A stretch of DNA of 6,160 bases from Thiobacillaceae bacterium (GTDB lineage: Bacteria; Pseudomonadota; Gammaproteobacteria; Burkholderiales; Thiobacillaceae). The notes beneath the pieces were generated by a model that worked only from the letters and a program-made list of their open reading frames with translations, made no database searches and was not told the origin of the DNA. Shown in pieces: positions 1 to 5,911 of the stretch (position 1 is its first letter; each line of letters opens with the position of its first letter). The stretch covers positions 1-6,160 of the forward strand of contig JAHENE010000124.1 in the NCBI GenBank assembly GCA_024643305.1, read 5' to 3'. The position numbers were made by a program, and so were the translations under genes.

Positions 1-1
1 G

Positions 2-1111
2 ACGTACAACCAGAATCAGAACGATCAGGGAACCACCAATCTTGTCAGCCAGTCCCTGGCTGGAGGGGTCACCTACTTGCCAAGGACGGACACGGAAACC
101 AGCCTTAACATTCGGGTGGACCAGAGCGATGCCAACCAGTATTCGGTGCGCTCGAATGTTCTGGATGGCTCTATTCGTTACAAGCGCCCCCTGTGGCTCG
201 GCAACCTGCAATTAAGCTATGGCGCGAGATACGAGCAGCGCGACCAGCAGGCCTCGAATCCGCTTGTCAGCGTTCTCGATGAGCCGCAAACCCTGACCGG
301 CACCAATCAGGTCCCACTGAACAATCTACACGTGGTGACCGGAAGCGTGGTCGTGACCAACCAGACCCAAACGCAGACCTACATCGAGAACGTGGACTAC
401 CTTCTCGTCGTTGTGGGCTATCAAACCCGCGTGCAACGGCTGGCCAGCGGGAGCATACTTGATGGGGAATCTGTACTGGTGGACTACGTCTACGACATCG
501 GTGGTACGTACGCGTCCAGCCAGCTCGACCAGACGCTCAGCCTAAACTGGAACATTGCACGCAACATAGACGCCTACTTTCGCTGGTTCGACTCCTCATC
601 CGACATTACCTCGGGCGTACCCACTTTCCAGTTGAACCAGGTTCGGGATGTATTGCTGGGCATGCGGGCGGAAACGCCGCTCAGACTTGGCTTCTCGCTG
701 GGCGGAAGCTACGAGATTGAAGACAGGCAAGAGACGATTTCTCCTTTCAAACGTCAGGCGGGTGACATTTTTCTGCAAACAACCGAGCCTTTATTCAGCC
801 TGGTCAATCTGCGCCTAACAGGACGACGCACTCTTGTTACATACGATTTGTCCCCGCAGGATGTGGATCTGACAGGTTATGAATTGCGCTTGTGGGCGCG
901 GCGCTACGGAATTGACCTGTCCGCGGTGGCAAGTTACGAACAGGATGTGGGCGGCCCAATTGACCGAAGCCGTCGGGATGCTTCGCTGAATGCCGTTTGG
1001 CGAGAACGCAAGGTTACGGTGACAGCATCAGTTATCAACTCACATGAATTGCAGGGCAGCTACACGCGAGATCACAACATGTTCAGACTGACAGCAAGGC
1101 GGGACTTCTGA
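2..1111 (+). CDS. Outer-membrane beta-barrel protein, C-terminal 369 residues (5' end outside window)
   Basis: The frame is open from base 2, so the true start lies upstream; the TTG at 77 is an internal leucine codon. The translation alternates short amphipathic strands (for example NLQLSYGARYEQRD, DAYFRWFDSSSD, LRLGFSLGGSYEIEDR) with polar turns and ends MFRLTARRDF. A C-terminal aromatic residue in a final amphipathic strand is the usual signal for BamA-assisted insertion. Cysteine is absent from the visible part. Residues about 90-166 of the fragment look different: a beta-rich, Thr/Gln/Val-rich segment (VVTGSVVVTNQTQTQTYIENV, followed by a run ending VLVDYVYD) that reads like a compact beta domain inserted in the barrel. 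The lipoprotein gene follows after 2 nt and the multiheme cytochrome after that, so by context this is probably the membrane pore or scaffold of an electron-transfer complex. No specific family such as MtrB could be recognised. The barrel call is firm; the electron-conduit role is inferred. Confidence 0.8.
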   Translation, partial: TYNQNQNDQGTTNLVSQSLAGGVTYLPRTDTETSLNIRVDQSDANQYSVRSNVLDGSIRYKRPLWLGNLQLSYGARYEQRDQQASNPLVSVLDEPQTLTGTNQVPLNNLHVVTGSVVVTNQTQTQTYIENVDYLLVVVGYQTRVQRLASGSILDGESVLVDYVYDIGGTYASSQLDQTLSLNWNIARNIDAYFRWFDSSSDITSGVPTFQLNQVRDVLLGMRAETPLRLGFSLGGSYEIEDRQETISPFKRQAGDIFLQTTEPLFSLVNLRLTGRRTLVTYDLSPQDVDLTGYELRLWARRYGIDLSAVASYEQDVGGPIDRSRRDASLNAVWRERKVTVTASVINSHELQGSYTRDHNMFRLTARRDF

Positions 1112-1113
1112 TC

Positions 1114-2139
1114 ATGAAGGCATTCCGGAGATTTTTGCTTTTGACTCTAACCATGGTGCCGCTGTCTAGTTGCACAGCACCGGTCCACGAAAAGGCCGAA
1201 CTCCCTGCGCTGGTTTGGCCCGCCTCTCCCGAGCCGCCTCGTATTGTTTATGTCCGGTCGTTTTCTAAACCAGACGACCTTGGCATCAGCAAAACTTTTT
1301 TCCAGCGCCTGCGCGATCTCGTTTTCGGGGCAGAAGAATCCCACATGGTGCGCCCGATTGCCGTGACGGAATCAGGCGGGGCCCTCTACGTTGCCGATCC
1401 GGGCGCCAGAGGCGTCCACCGCTTTGACAAGGTCAAGGGGGACTACGATCTGATTCAGGGGTTGAAGGAGACGCCGCTACCTTCACCAGTGGGGCTCGCG
1501 CGAGGCGCCGATGGCGAGATTTATCTCACCGATTCAAAACTGGCACAGGTGCTGGTCATCCGCCGCGGCGAAAAAGTCGCCACGCCGCTCGAACTGGAAG
1601 GAGAATTGCTGCAGCCGACCGGACTGGCCTTCGATACCTCGTCCAAGCAGTTGTACGTAGTGGACACCAAGGCAAACCGGATTCAGGTGTACAACGCACA
1701 GGGCGGCCTGGTCAGAAGCATAGGCAAGCGCGGCACAGGGCCGGGCGAATTCAATTATCCGACCCTGTTGTGGCTGACGCCGCAAGGCCGGCTGTATATC
1801 ACGGACTCCCTCAATTTTCGCGTGCAGATACTTGACCGGGAGGGACGCTTCGTCGCCACGTTCGGGCACGTGGGCGACGGCACGGGTGATGCGGCGCGAC
1901 AAAAGGGAGTCGCCACCGATCACCACGGCCATGTCTATGTCGTCGATTCCCTGTTTCATGCCGTTCAGGTCTTTGACGAGAATGGGCGCTACCTGCTAAC
2001 CGTCGGCGCCCAGGGACAGGGCCGGGGCGAATTCTGGCTACCGGTTGGAATCTCCATCGATGACTATGACAATATTTACATTGCAGATACCTACAACCAG
2101 CGTGTGCAAGTGCTTCGTTATTTGGGAGACGAGTCATGA
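1114..2139 (+). CDS. NHL-repeat six-bladed beta-propeller lipoprotein
   Basis: The protein has 341 residues. Residues 1-20 form a lipoprotein signal: positive MKAFRR, a hydrophobic stretch, then lipobox LSSC with Cys20 as the lipidated residue. The next residue is Thr rather than Asp, which fits outer-membrane sorting. A proline-rich linker (WPASPEPPRIVYV, 35-47) leads into six NHL-type repeats with cores near 80-105, 125-150, 168-193, 215-241, 263-288 and 310-335. Each carries the pattern G-(I/L)-x-(V/L)...(L/I)Y(V/I)xD...(R/x)(V/I)Q(V/I). Six repeats make one closed propeller. NHL propellers usually act in binding or scaffolding, and no catalytic residues stand out here. The ATG lies 2 nt after the barrel stop with a weak AAGGCGGG-type ribosome site, and the stop overlaps the cytochrome start, so translation of the three is probably coupled. 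A role in holding the cytochrome to the barrel or on the outer membrane is inference. Confidence 0.9.
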   Translation: MKAFRRFLLLTLTMVPLSSCTAPVHEKAELPALVWPASPEPPRIVYVRSFSKPDDLGISKTFFQRLRDLVFGAEESHMVRPIAVTESGGALYVADPGARGVHRFDKVKGDYDLIQGLKETPLPSPVGLARGADGEIYLTDSKLAQVLVIRRGEKVATPLELEGELLQPTGLAFDTSSKQLYVVDTKANRIQVYNAQGGLVRSIGKRGTGPGEFNYPTLLWLTPQGRLYITDSLNFRVQILDREGRFVATFGHVGDGTGDAARQKGVATDHHGHVYVVDSLFHAVQVFDENGRYLLTVGAQGQGRGEFWLPVGISIDDYDNIYIADTYNQRVQVLRYLGDES

Positions 2140-3857
2140 AGATGCTTCGTCCGTTTACTCGTGTGGTCTTTCCGGCGGTTTTGGCCCTGCTCATGCCTAC
2201 GCCTCTCATGCAAACATCGATGGCCGACATCACGGCCACCAAACACAATCTTTCTGTCAGCGGCCCCGGCACGGTTCGGGCCAGCACTGAAACGCAAATT
2301 TGCATTTTTTGCCACGCGCCACACAACTCAACACCCAGCGCACCTCTCTGGAATCGACGTGACCCGGGATCGAACTACATACCCTATTCGAGTTCCACTG
2401 CCCATGCGAATCCCGGGCAACCCAATGGTGCATCACTGTCTTGTCTCAGTTGCCATGACGGCACCATCGCCCTTGGCGACCTGGTCAGCCGCAGTTCCCC
2501 TGTGCCCCTGGCCGGCGGTGTGAGCACCTTGCCGGTTGGCACAAGCAACCTGGGTACCGATCTGTCCGACGATCATCCTGTTTCCTTTAGCTATACATCA
2601 ACACTTTCTGCCCAGCACGCTGGAGAACTTGTCGATCCTGCCCTGCTCGTGGGCAAGGTAAGGCTGGACACCTCGGGGCGCATGCAGTGCACCGCTTGCC
2701 ACGACCCCCACGACAACATCAATGGAAAGTTCCTGGTCATGGCAAACACCGAATCTGCACTATGTGTGACTTGCCATCTTAAAAACGGCTGGAGCACCAG
2801 CAGCCACAGGCTTTCCAGTTCCACCTGGAACGGCAGCGGCCTCAATCCCTGGCTGCACACCAGTGCAACAACCGTCTCCGGCAACGCTTGTGAGAACTGC
2901 CATCGCCCCCACTCCGCCGGTGGCAGGAAGTGGCTGCTCAACTATCAGACCGAGGAAACCAATTGCTTTACCTGCCATAACGGCAATGTCGCCAGCAAGA
3001 ACATCGAGACCGAGTTCACTGCAAAACCCTCGATCCATCCCGTTGCTCTGAACACCGGTGTGCACGATGCCGCCGAGCCTTCCGTCGTGCCGACGCGGCA
3101 TGTCGAGTGCGCGGACTGCCACAACTCGCATGCAACGAATTCCTCTACTGGCGCGTTACCCGGCTCGCTGGCAGGTGTACGAGGCATCTCCATCAGCGGG
3201 ACGGACGTGGGCCAAATCACTTCCGAATACCAGCTCTGTTTCCGTTGCCATGCTGACAGCACGAGCAAGCCCGCACCGCGTACGACCCGCCAGATCGCCC
3301 AGACCAACACCCGCCTGGAGTTCGATACCATCAATCCCTCATACCATCCCGTTGCGGGACCGGGCAAAAACACCAACGTGCCCAGCCTGTTGTCGCCCTG
3401 GACTATCACCAGTGTCATGAAATGCTCGGATTGCCACAATAACAACGCCGGGCCAGGTGCGGGCGGCAACGTCCCCAAGGGGCCACATGGTTCAACTTAT
3501 GCACCGCTACTGGAACGAAATTACGTCACTGTCGACAACACGCCCGAAAGCGCTTCCAACTATGCGCTTTGCTACAAGTGCCACAACCGTTCGACCCTTC
3601 TATCCGATACTCATCCGTTCAAGGATCACGGAAAGCACATCACCGAATACAGAACACCGTGCAATGTCTGCCACGACCCTCACGGCATCAGTGCCACGCA
3701 GGGCAACAGCACCAATAACAGTAAGCTGATCAATTTTGACACCTCTGTGGTAACACCAACTACAGGTGGTGTGCTGAAATTTGTTTCGACAGGGACGAGT
3801 CATGGCAGCTGTTATCTCACCTGCCACGGCGCCACTCACAACCCGAGGTCTTACTGA
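2136..3857 (+). CDS. Secreted dodecaheme c-type cytochrome (doubled CXXCH repeats)
   Basis: The protein has 573 residues. A Sec signal peptide covers about residues 1-30 with likely cleavage after SMA (Ala30); there is no lipobox, so the mature protein is soluble in the periplasm or exported to the cell surface. Eleven CXXCH motifs start at Cys56, 103, 185, 210, 252, 277, 325, 368, 430, 479 and 509, and a twelfth, CYLTCH at 559-564, has three residues between the cysteines. All 24 cysteines of the protein belong to these motifs. The motifs fall into six pairs of the doubled-CXXCH type; the first of a pair is often followed by xPH (CHAPH, CHDPH, CHRPH), and several pairs are preceded by HPV or HPF. 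There are about 21 further histidines, enough for bis-histidine ligation of every heme. The start is the ATG overlapping the lipoprotein stop (ATGA), with GGGAG upstream. Covalent heme attachment would need the cytochrome c maturation system. Electron transfer is a secure role; partner and direction (metal oxidation or reduction) are not visible. Confidence 0.95.
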   Translation: MKMLRPFTRVVFPAVLALLMPTPLMQTSMADITATKHNLSVSGPGTVRASTETQICIFCHAPHNSTPSAPLWNRRDPGSNYIPYSSSTAHANPGQPNGASLSCLSCHDGTIALGDLVSRSSPVPLAGGVSTLPVGTSNLGTDLSDDHPVSFSYTSTLSAQHAGELVDPALLVGKVRLDTSGRMQCTACHDPHDNINGKFLVMANTESALCVTCHLKNGWSTSSHRLSSSTWNGSGLNPWLHTSATTVSGNACENCHRPHSAGGRKWLLNYQTEETNCFTCHNGNVASKNIETEFTAKPSIHPVALNTGVHDAAEPSVVPTRHVECADCHNSHATNSSTGALPGSLAGVRGISISGTDVGQITSEYQLCFRCHADSTSKPAPRTTRQIAQTNTRLEFDTINPSYHPVAGPGKNTNVPSLLSPWTITSVMKCSDCHNNNAGPGAGGNVPKGPHGSTYAPLLERNYVTVDNTPESASNYALCYKCHNRSTLLSDTHPFKDHGKHITEYRTPCNVCHDPHGISATQGNSTNNSKLINFDTSVVTPTTGGVLKFVSTGTSHGSCYLTCHGATHNPRSY

Positions 3858-3865
3858 GGGGATTG

Positions 3866-4033
3866 ATGATCTTGCGAAGCATTTTCTTCCCAACTTCTTG
3901 GTTGCTGCCGATCTATGCCCAGTTTTCCCCCAATTTGGCAGAAGAGCACAGCATTGCTGAAATGGGGGATGTCCAAAAAATCTGTTTCATGTGGACAGAT
4001 CCCTATCGGAACAAGTTTTCCGGAGAAACATGA
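3866..4033 (+). CDS. Possible small exported protein, 55 residues
   Basis: An ATG 8 nt after the cytochrome stop is preceded by GAGGGG with a 4-nt spacer, a good ribosome binding site. It opens a 55-codon frame ending at TGA 4031-4033. The N-terminus (MILRSIFFPTSWLLPIYAQ) has one arginine and a hydrophobic stretch like a signal peptide, which would leave a mature peptide of roughly 35 residues with a single cysteine in ICFMWTDPY. I recognise no family and there is no heme motif. Position and ribosome site suggest a fourth cistron of the operon. Against this, the frame is short and contains strong inverted repeats, so it may instead be the degraded start of a lost gene or untranslated 3' sequence. 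Confidence 0.4.
   Translation: MILRSIFFPTSWLLPIYAQFSPNLAEEHSIAEMGDVQKICFMWTDPYRNKFSGET
3926..3969. repeat. Imperfect inverted repeat, TCCCCCAATTT / AAATGGGGGA
   Basis: Arms at 3926-3936 and 3960-3969 pair over about ten base pairs with a single extra A in the left arm. Between them lie 23 nt that contain a second small palindrome (CAGCATTGCTG). The RNA would form a long stem with a branched or extended loop. It lies inside the possible 55-codon ORF downstream of the cytochrome gene. No run of T follows, so it is not an ordinary intrinsic terminator; it may slow RNA decay from the 3' end of the operon. Confidence 0.5.
3970..3997. repeat. Inverted repeat TGTCCA / TGGACA
   Basis: Perfect 6-bp arms at 3970-3975 and 3992-3997 surround a 16-nt A/T-rich loop. 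It abuts the preceding larger inverted repeat with no gap, so the two would form back-to-back hairpins in the operon's 3' RNA. Six base pairs can occur by chance, so this is weak alone. Confidence 0.3.
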
Positions 4034-4070
4034 AGGCCTGAGCGTTAATTAATACAGTCGATAATTTGAA

Positions 4071-4084
4071 CCCCTATCGAGGGG
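4071..4084 (-). terminator. GC hairpin between convergent genes, weak terminator candidate
   Basis: CCCCT and AGGGG form a perfect 5-bp stem with a 4-nt loop. Read on the minus strand it is followed by TTCAAATTATC, a poor U-tract, and it lies 43 nt past the stop of the small minus-strand gene. On the plus strand it is followed by GC-rich sequence, so it would not end the cytochrome operon. Another hairpin (GTCCG/CGGAC, 4105-4119) lies between it and the gene end. Neither is a convincing Rho-independent terminator; the stretch 4034-4126 holds nothing else I can support. Confidence 0.25.
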
Positions 4085-4126
4085 CGCACAGTGTTGCCAC
4101 GTATGTCCGCAGGCCGGACGATCTGG

Positions 4127-4378
4127 TCATTTCTTTGGAGGGGTTGACGTGGGCGCGTTAAAGCGCTGGCGCATTTGTTCCCACCACTGCTGCATCATGC
4201 CGGGACCGTAGCCCTGCTGGTGCATATATTCCTATCTCTGCTGCCATTGCTCCGGGGGCATCTGTTGTTGCCACATCATGTTCGGGCCATACCCATAGCC
4301 GGGCCCCGGAGCAGCCATGGCAGCCATCGATGTGCAGCCGAAAGCTGAGATCAGGGCGATACGGGTCCGTAAGTTCAT
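4127..4378 (-). pseudogene. Small exported Gln/Met/Trp/Gly-Tyr-rich protein gene interrupted by in-frame TAG
   Basis: The ATG at 4378-4376 has AAGGAG 6 nt upstream, so this start is firm even though the frame continues open beyond it. Residues 1-23 look like a signal peptide (MNLRTRIALISAFG... ending AAMAA). The mature part begins PGPGYGYGPNMM and is rich in Gln, Met and Pro. After 48 codons there is TAG (4234-4232). The same frame then continues 34 codons (EYMHQQGYGPGMM ... TPPKK) to TGA at 4129-4127. GYGPGMMQQWWEQMRQR after the TAG repeats GYGPNMM...EQWQQR before it, so the later part was evidently once protein. Intact, it would be about 83 residues. Met-rich small periplasmic proteins can bind copper, and a multicopper oxidase lies nearby, but a metal role is a guess. 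The PPEQWQQ stretch only loosely recalls the LTxxQ motif of Spy/CpxP proteins. The alternatives are a true 48-residue product, readthrough, or a base-calling error. Confidence 0.7.
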
Positions 4379-4384
4379 GTCTGG

Positions 4385-4390
4385 CTCCTT
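4385..4390 (-). promoter_or_regulatory. Ribosome binding site AAGGAG of the small exported protein gene
   Basis: A perfect Shine-Dalgarno core lies 6 nt before the ATG at 4378. It decides the start: the frame is open further upstream to an ATG at 4573-4571, but that extension has no signal peptide at its N-terminus and overlaps the end of the CLC gene. A loose promoter candidate further upstream is TTGCAC (4496-4491) with a 17-nt spacer to TATTGG (4473-4468); its -10 box is poor. Confidence 0.75.
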
Positions 4391-4520
4391 GGTAAAGGTA
4401 GGTGGAATTCCGGCAGCCAAGACCTGTGAAGGCATGTTCCGAAAATTCATGTTAGATCGCCCAGCGGCCAATAAAAGAGCGCAGTCGCTAGTGCAAATGC
4501 TGTGATAACTTGGCTTTTGG

Positions 4521-5813
4521 CTAGGACTTTTGATGCAGGAAGCGTTCGGCCATGGCCTTGTACAGGGGCTCATGGCAGACGATGCGCGATATGCCGTTGG
4601 CGATGAGGGCGGTTGCCATCAGAGGCAGGACGAGCTCGTGGTTGTTTGTCATTTCCATGACAATGATGAAGGTGGTGAGCGGCGCCTGCGTAACGCCTGA
4701 GAAGTAGGCGACCATGCCAAGGACGATTACGGTGTTGGCCGGCACAAATAATATGAGATGTGACAGGCTGGTGCCAAATCCCGCTCCGATGGCAAGCGAT
4801 GGCGCGAATATCCCGCCCGGGATGCCGCTCAAATAAGAAACCAGGGTTGCCAGAAACTTGAGCAGGCCGTAACCCATATATCCCACGTCCCCGTTTGCCA
4901 CGATATCGCGCACTTCTTCATAGCCCGTGCCATAGGTGTGGTGGCCGGACAGGATGCCCAACAGAGCCAGCACGATCCCGCACCCTGCTGCGAAGGCGAC
5001 AGGGCGCGATTGCATCCACTGGCCGAATGCGCCTCCCCAGCCTGCTCCTGCGCTGATCAGAAGGCGAGAGAACAGACCGCCGGCAAGACCGCCTATTAGG
5101 CTGCAGATGAGCACTGCCGCCCAGCCGCCAGCAGAGCCCAACGATGTCGATATCGTGCCGAAATAAGTGTAGTTGCCCAGGATGGCATTCGAAGCCAGGC
5201 CGGCAAAGATGATTCCAGTGAGTACAAGACCGTTAGTACGCTGTTCGAATGAACGGGAAAGTTCCTCGATGGCGAAGGCGATTCCGGCAAGCGGCGTGTT
5301 GAATGCCGCAGCAACCCCGGCGGCACCACCGACGATGATCAGCCCGCGCATTTGATTTGGTTGGGTGAAATGGGTAAACCGGCGCAGCGAATACATGATC
5401 GATGCGCCGATCTGCACGGTGGGGCCTTCGCGTCCAACCGAGGCGCCACAGCACAGCGCCAGGAAGGTGACTGCCATTTTGCCGATGGCGATGCGCAGTG
5501 ACAACAGTCCGCTCAGGCGCTTTTCGTCTTCAATCTGTAAGGCCGCAATGGTTTGAGGAATACCGCTGCCCTGCGATCCCGGGAAAAATTTTATTGATAG
5601 CCAAACGCACAGGGCCAGCCCGGCAGGCATGACTACAAATGCGAGCCAGGGAGATATGGAAAGCATCCAGTGAAAGTACTTGTATCCCAGTTGTGCAGCT
5701 AGGGCAAACAGGACTGCGGCCACGCCGACAATGATTGCACCGCCCCAGAACACCAGGCGCAGCAGCCATTCCTGTGGGGACAGCAGTTTTTTCAGATAGG
5801 GACGGTCGATCAT
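4521..5813 (-). CDS. CLC-family chloride channel / Cl-/H+ antiporter
   Basis: The protein has 430 residues, close to the usual size of bacterial CLC proteins without a C-terminal CBS pair, and about ten or more hydrophobic helices. The chloride-site signatures are all present: GSGIP at 82-86 (Ser83), GREGP at 127-131 with gating Glu129, GIFAP at 334-338, and Tyr418 in PLYKA. By alignment of FNTPLAG...EE with E. coli ClcA, Glu184 corresponds to the internal proton glutamate (Glu203), which favours a Cl-/H+ exchanger over a passive channel. It acts as an inner-membrane homodimer; roles in acid resistance or charge balance are known for relatives. The ATG at 5813 is chosen because the first helix starts near residue 18; its ribosome site is poor and it overlaps the stop of a four-codon leader ORF. 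It lies 98 nt downstream of the multicopper oxidase gene on the same strand but probably has its own promoter. Confidence 0.96.
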   Translation of the reverse strand: MIDRPYLKKLLSPQEWLLRLVFWGGAIIVGVAAVLFALAAQLGYKYFHWMLSISPWLAFVVMPAGLALCVWLSIKFFPGSQGSGIPQTIAALQIEDEKRLSGLLSLRIAIGKMAVTFLALCCGASVGREGPTVQIGASIMYSLRRFTHFTQPNQMRGLIIVGGAAGVAAAFNTPLAGIAFAIEELSRSFEQRTNGLVLTGIIFAGLASNAILGNYTYFGTISTSLGSAGGWAAVLICSLIGGLAGGLFSRLLISAGAGWGGAFGQWMQSRPVAFAAGCGIVLALLGILSGHHTYGTGYEEVRDIVANGDVGYMGYGLLKFLATLVSYLSGIPGGIFAPSLAIGAGFGTSLSHLILFVPANTVIVLGMVAYFSGVTQAPLTTFIIVMEMTNNHELVLPLMATALIANGISRIVCHEPLYKAMAERFLHQKS

Positions 5814-5824
5814 CGGGGAACCAT
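5810..5824 (-). promoter_or_regulatory. Four-codon leader ORF (Met-Val-Pro-Arg) overlapping the CLC start
   Basis: ATG at 5824-5822 opens a frame of four codons whose TGA stop (5812-5810) overlaps the CLC start codon as ATGA. AGG lies 5 nt upstream of this mini-ORF, while the CLC start itself has only GGTTCCCCG before it. Termination-coupled re-initiation could therefore help start CLC translation. The element is short enough to arise by chance. Confidence 0.3.
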
Positions 5825-5827
5825 CTA

Positions 5828-5843
5828 GACCTGCTGGCAGGTC
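5828..5843 (-). repeat. Short inverted repeat GACCTG-CTGG-CAGGTC in the CLC leader
   Basis: Perfect 6-bp arms with a 4-nt loop lie 15 nt before the CLC start codon and downstream of the likely promoter. In the transcript this hairpin would sit on or beside the AGG that serves as the only nearby ribosome site, so it could limit translation. No T-run follows, which argues against a terminator for the upstream oxidase gene. It could also be an operator; no known regulator consensus was recognised. Confidence 0.35.
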
Positions 5844-5861
5844 AGTTGCCTGTTTCCCGAC

Positions 5862-5891
5862 ATTATATAGACAGCAGGTGTATCAGCCCAA
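5862..5891 (-). promoter_or_regulatory. Candidate sigma-70 promoter for the CLC gene
   Basis: On the minus strand, TTGGGC (5891-5886) is separated by 18 nt from a perfect TATAAT (5867-5862). Transcription would start near 5855, giving a leader of about 40 nt containing the GACCTG hairpin and the four-codon ORF. The -10 box is a full consensus match; the -35 box matches only its first three bases and the final C. Confidence 0.45.
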
Positions 5892-5911
5892 TAAGCGATT
5901 CGATGATTCCA

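Noticed and set aside
77..79. TTG as the start of the barrel protein gene
   Set aside because: The frame is open without a stop to base 2 with the same beta-strand character, so the gene continues upstream of the window.
1534..2326. Minus-strand open frames opposite the NHL lipoprotein gene
   Set aside because: They lie opposite clear propeller repeats and show only compositional shadow sequence with no ribosome site or domain.
2591..3478. Long minus-strand open frames opposite the cytochrome gene
   Set aside because: They are shadows of the coding strand; they have no family features, while the plus strand carries 12 ordered heme motifs.
4071..4100. GGTTCAAAT-like sequence on the minus strand resembling a tRNA T-arm
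   Set aside because: The stem on the far side does not pair (AGGGG against TATCG) and no acceptor, D or anticodon arm is present.
4105..4119. GTCCG/CGGAC hairpin as a Rho-independent terminator
   Set aside because: Five base pairs and no adjacent T-run on either strand.
4468..4487. AGCG-ACTG-CGCT followed by CTTTTATT on the minus strand as a terminator of the CLC gene
   Set aside because: The stem is only 4 bp and the T-run is interrupted; too weak to call.
4232..4573. A 113-residue minus-strand protein starting at 4573
   Set aside because: It would overlap the end of the CLC gene, has no ribosome site, and the AAGGAG and signal peptide show the real start at 4378.
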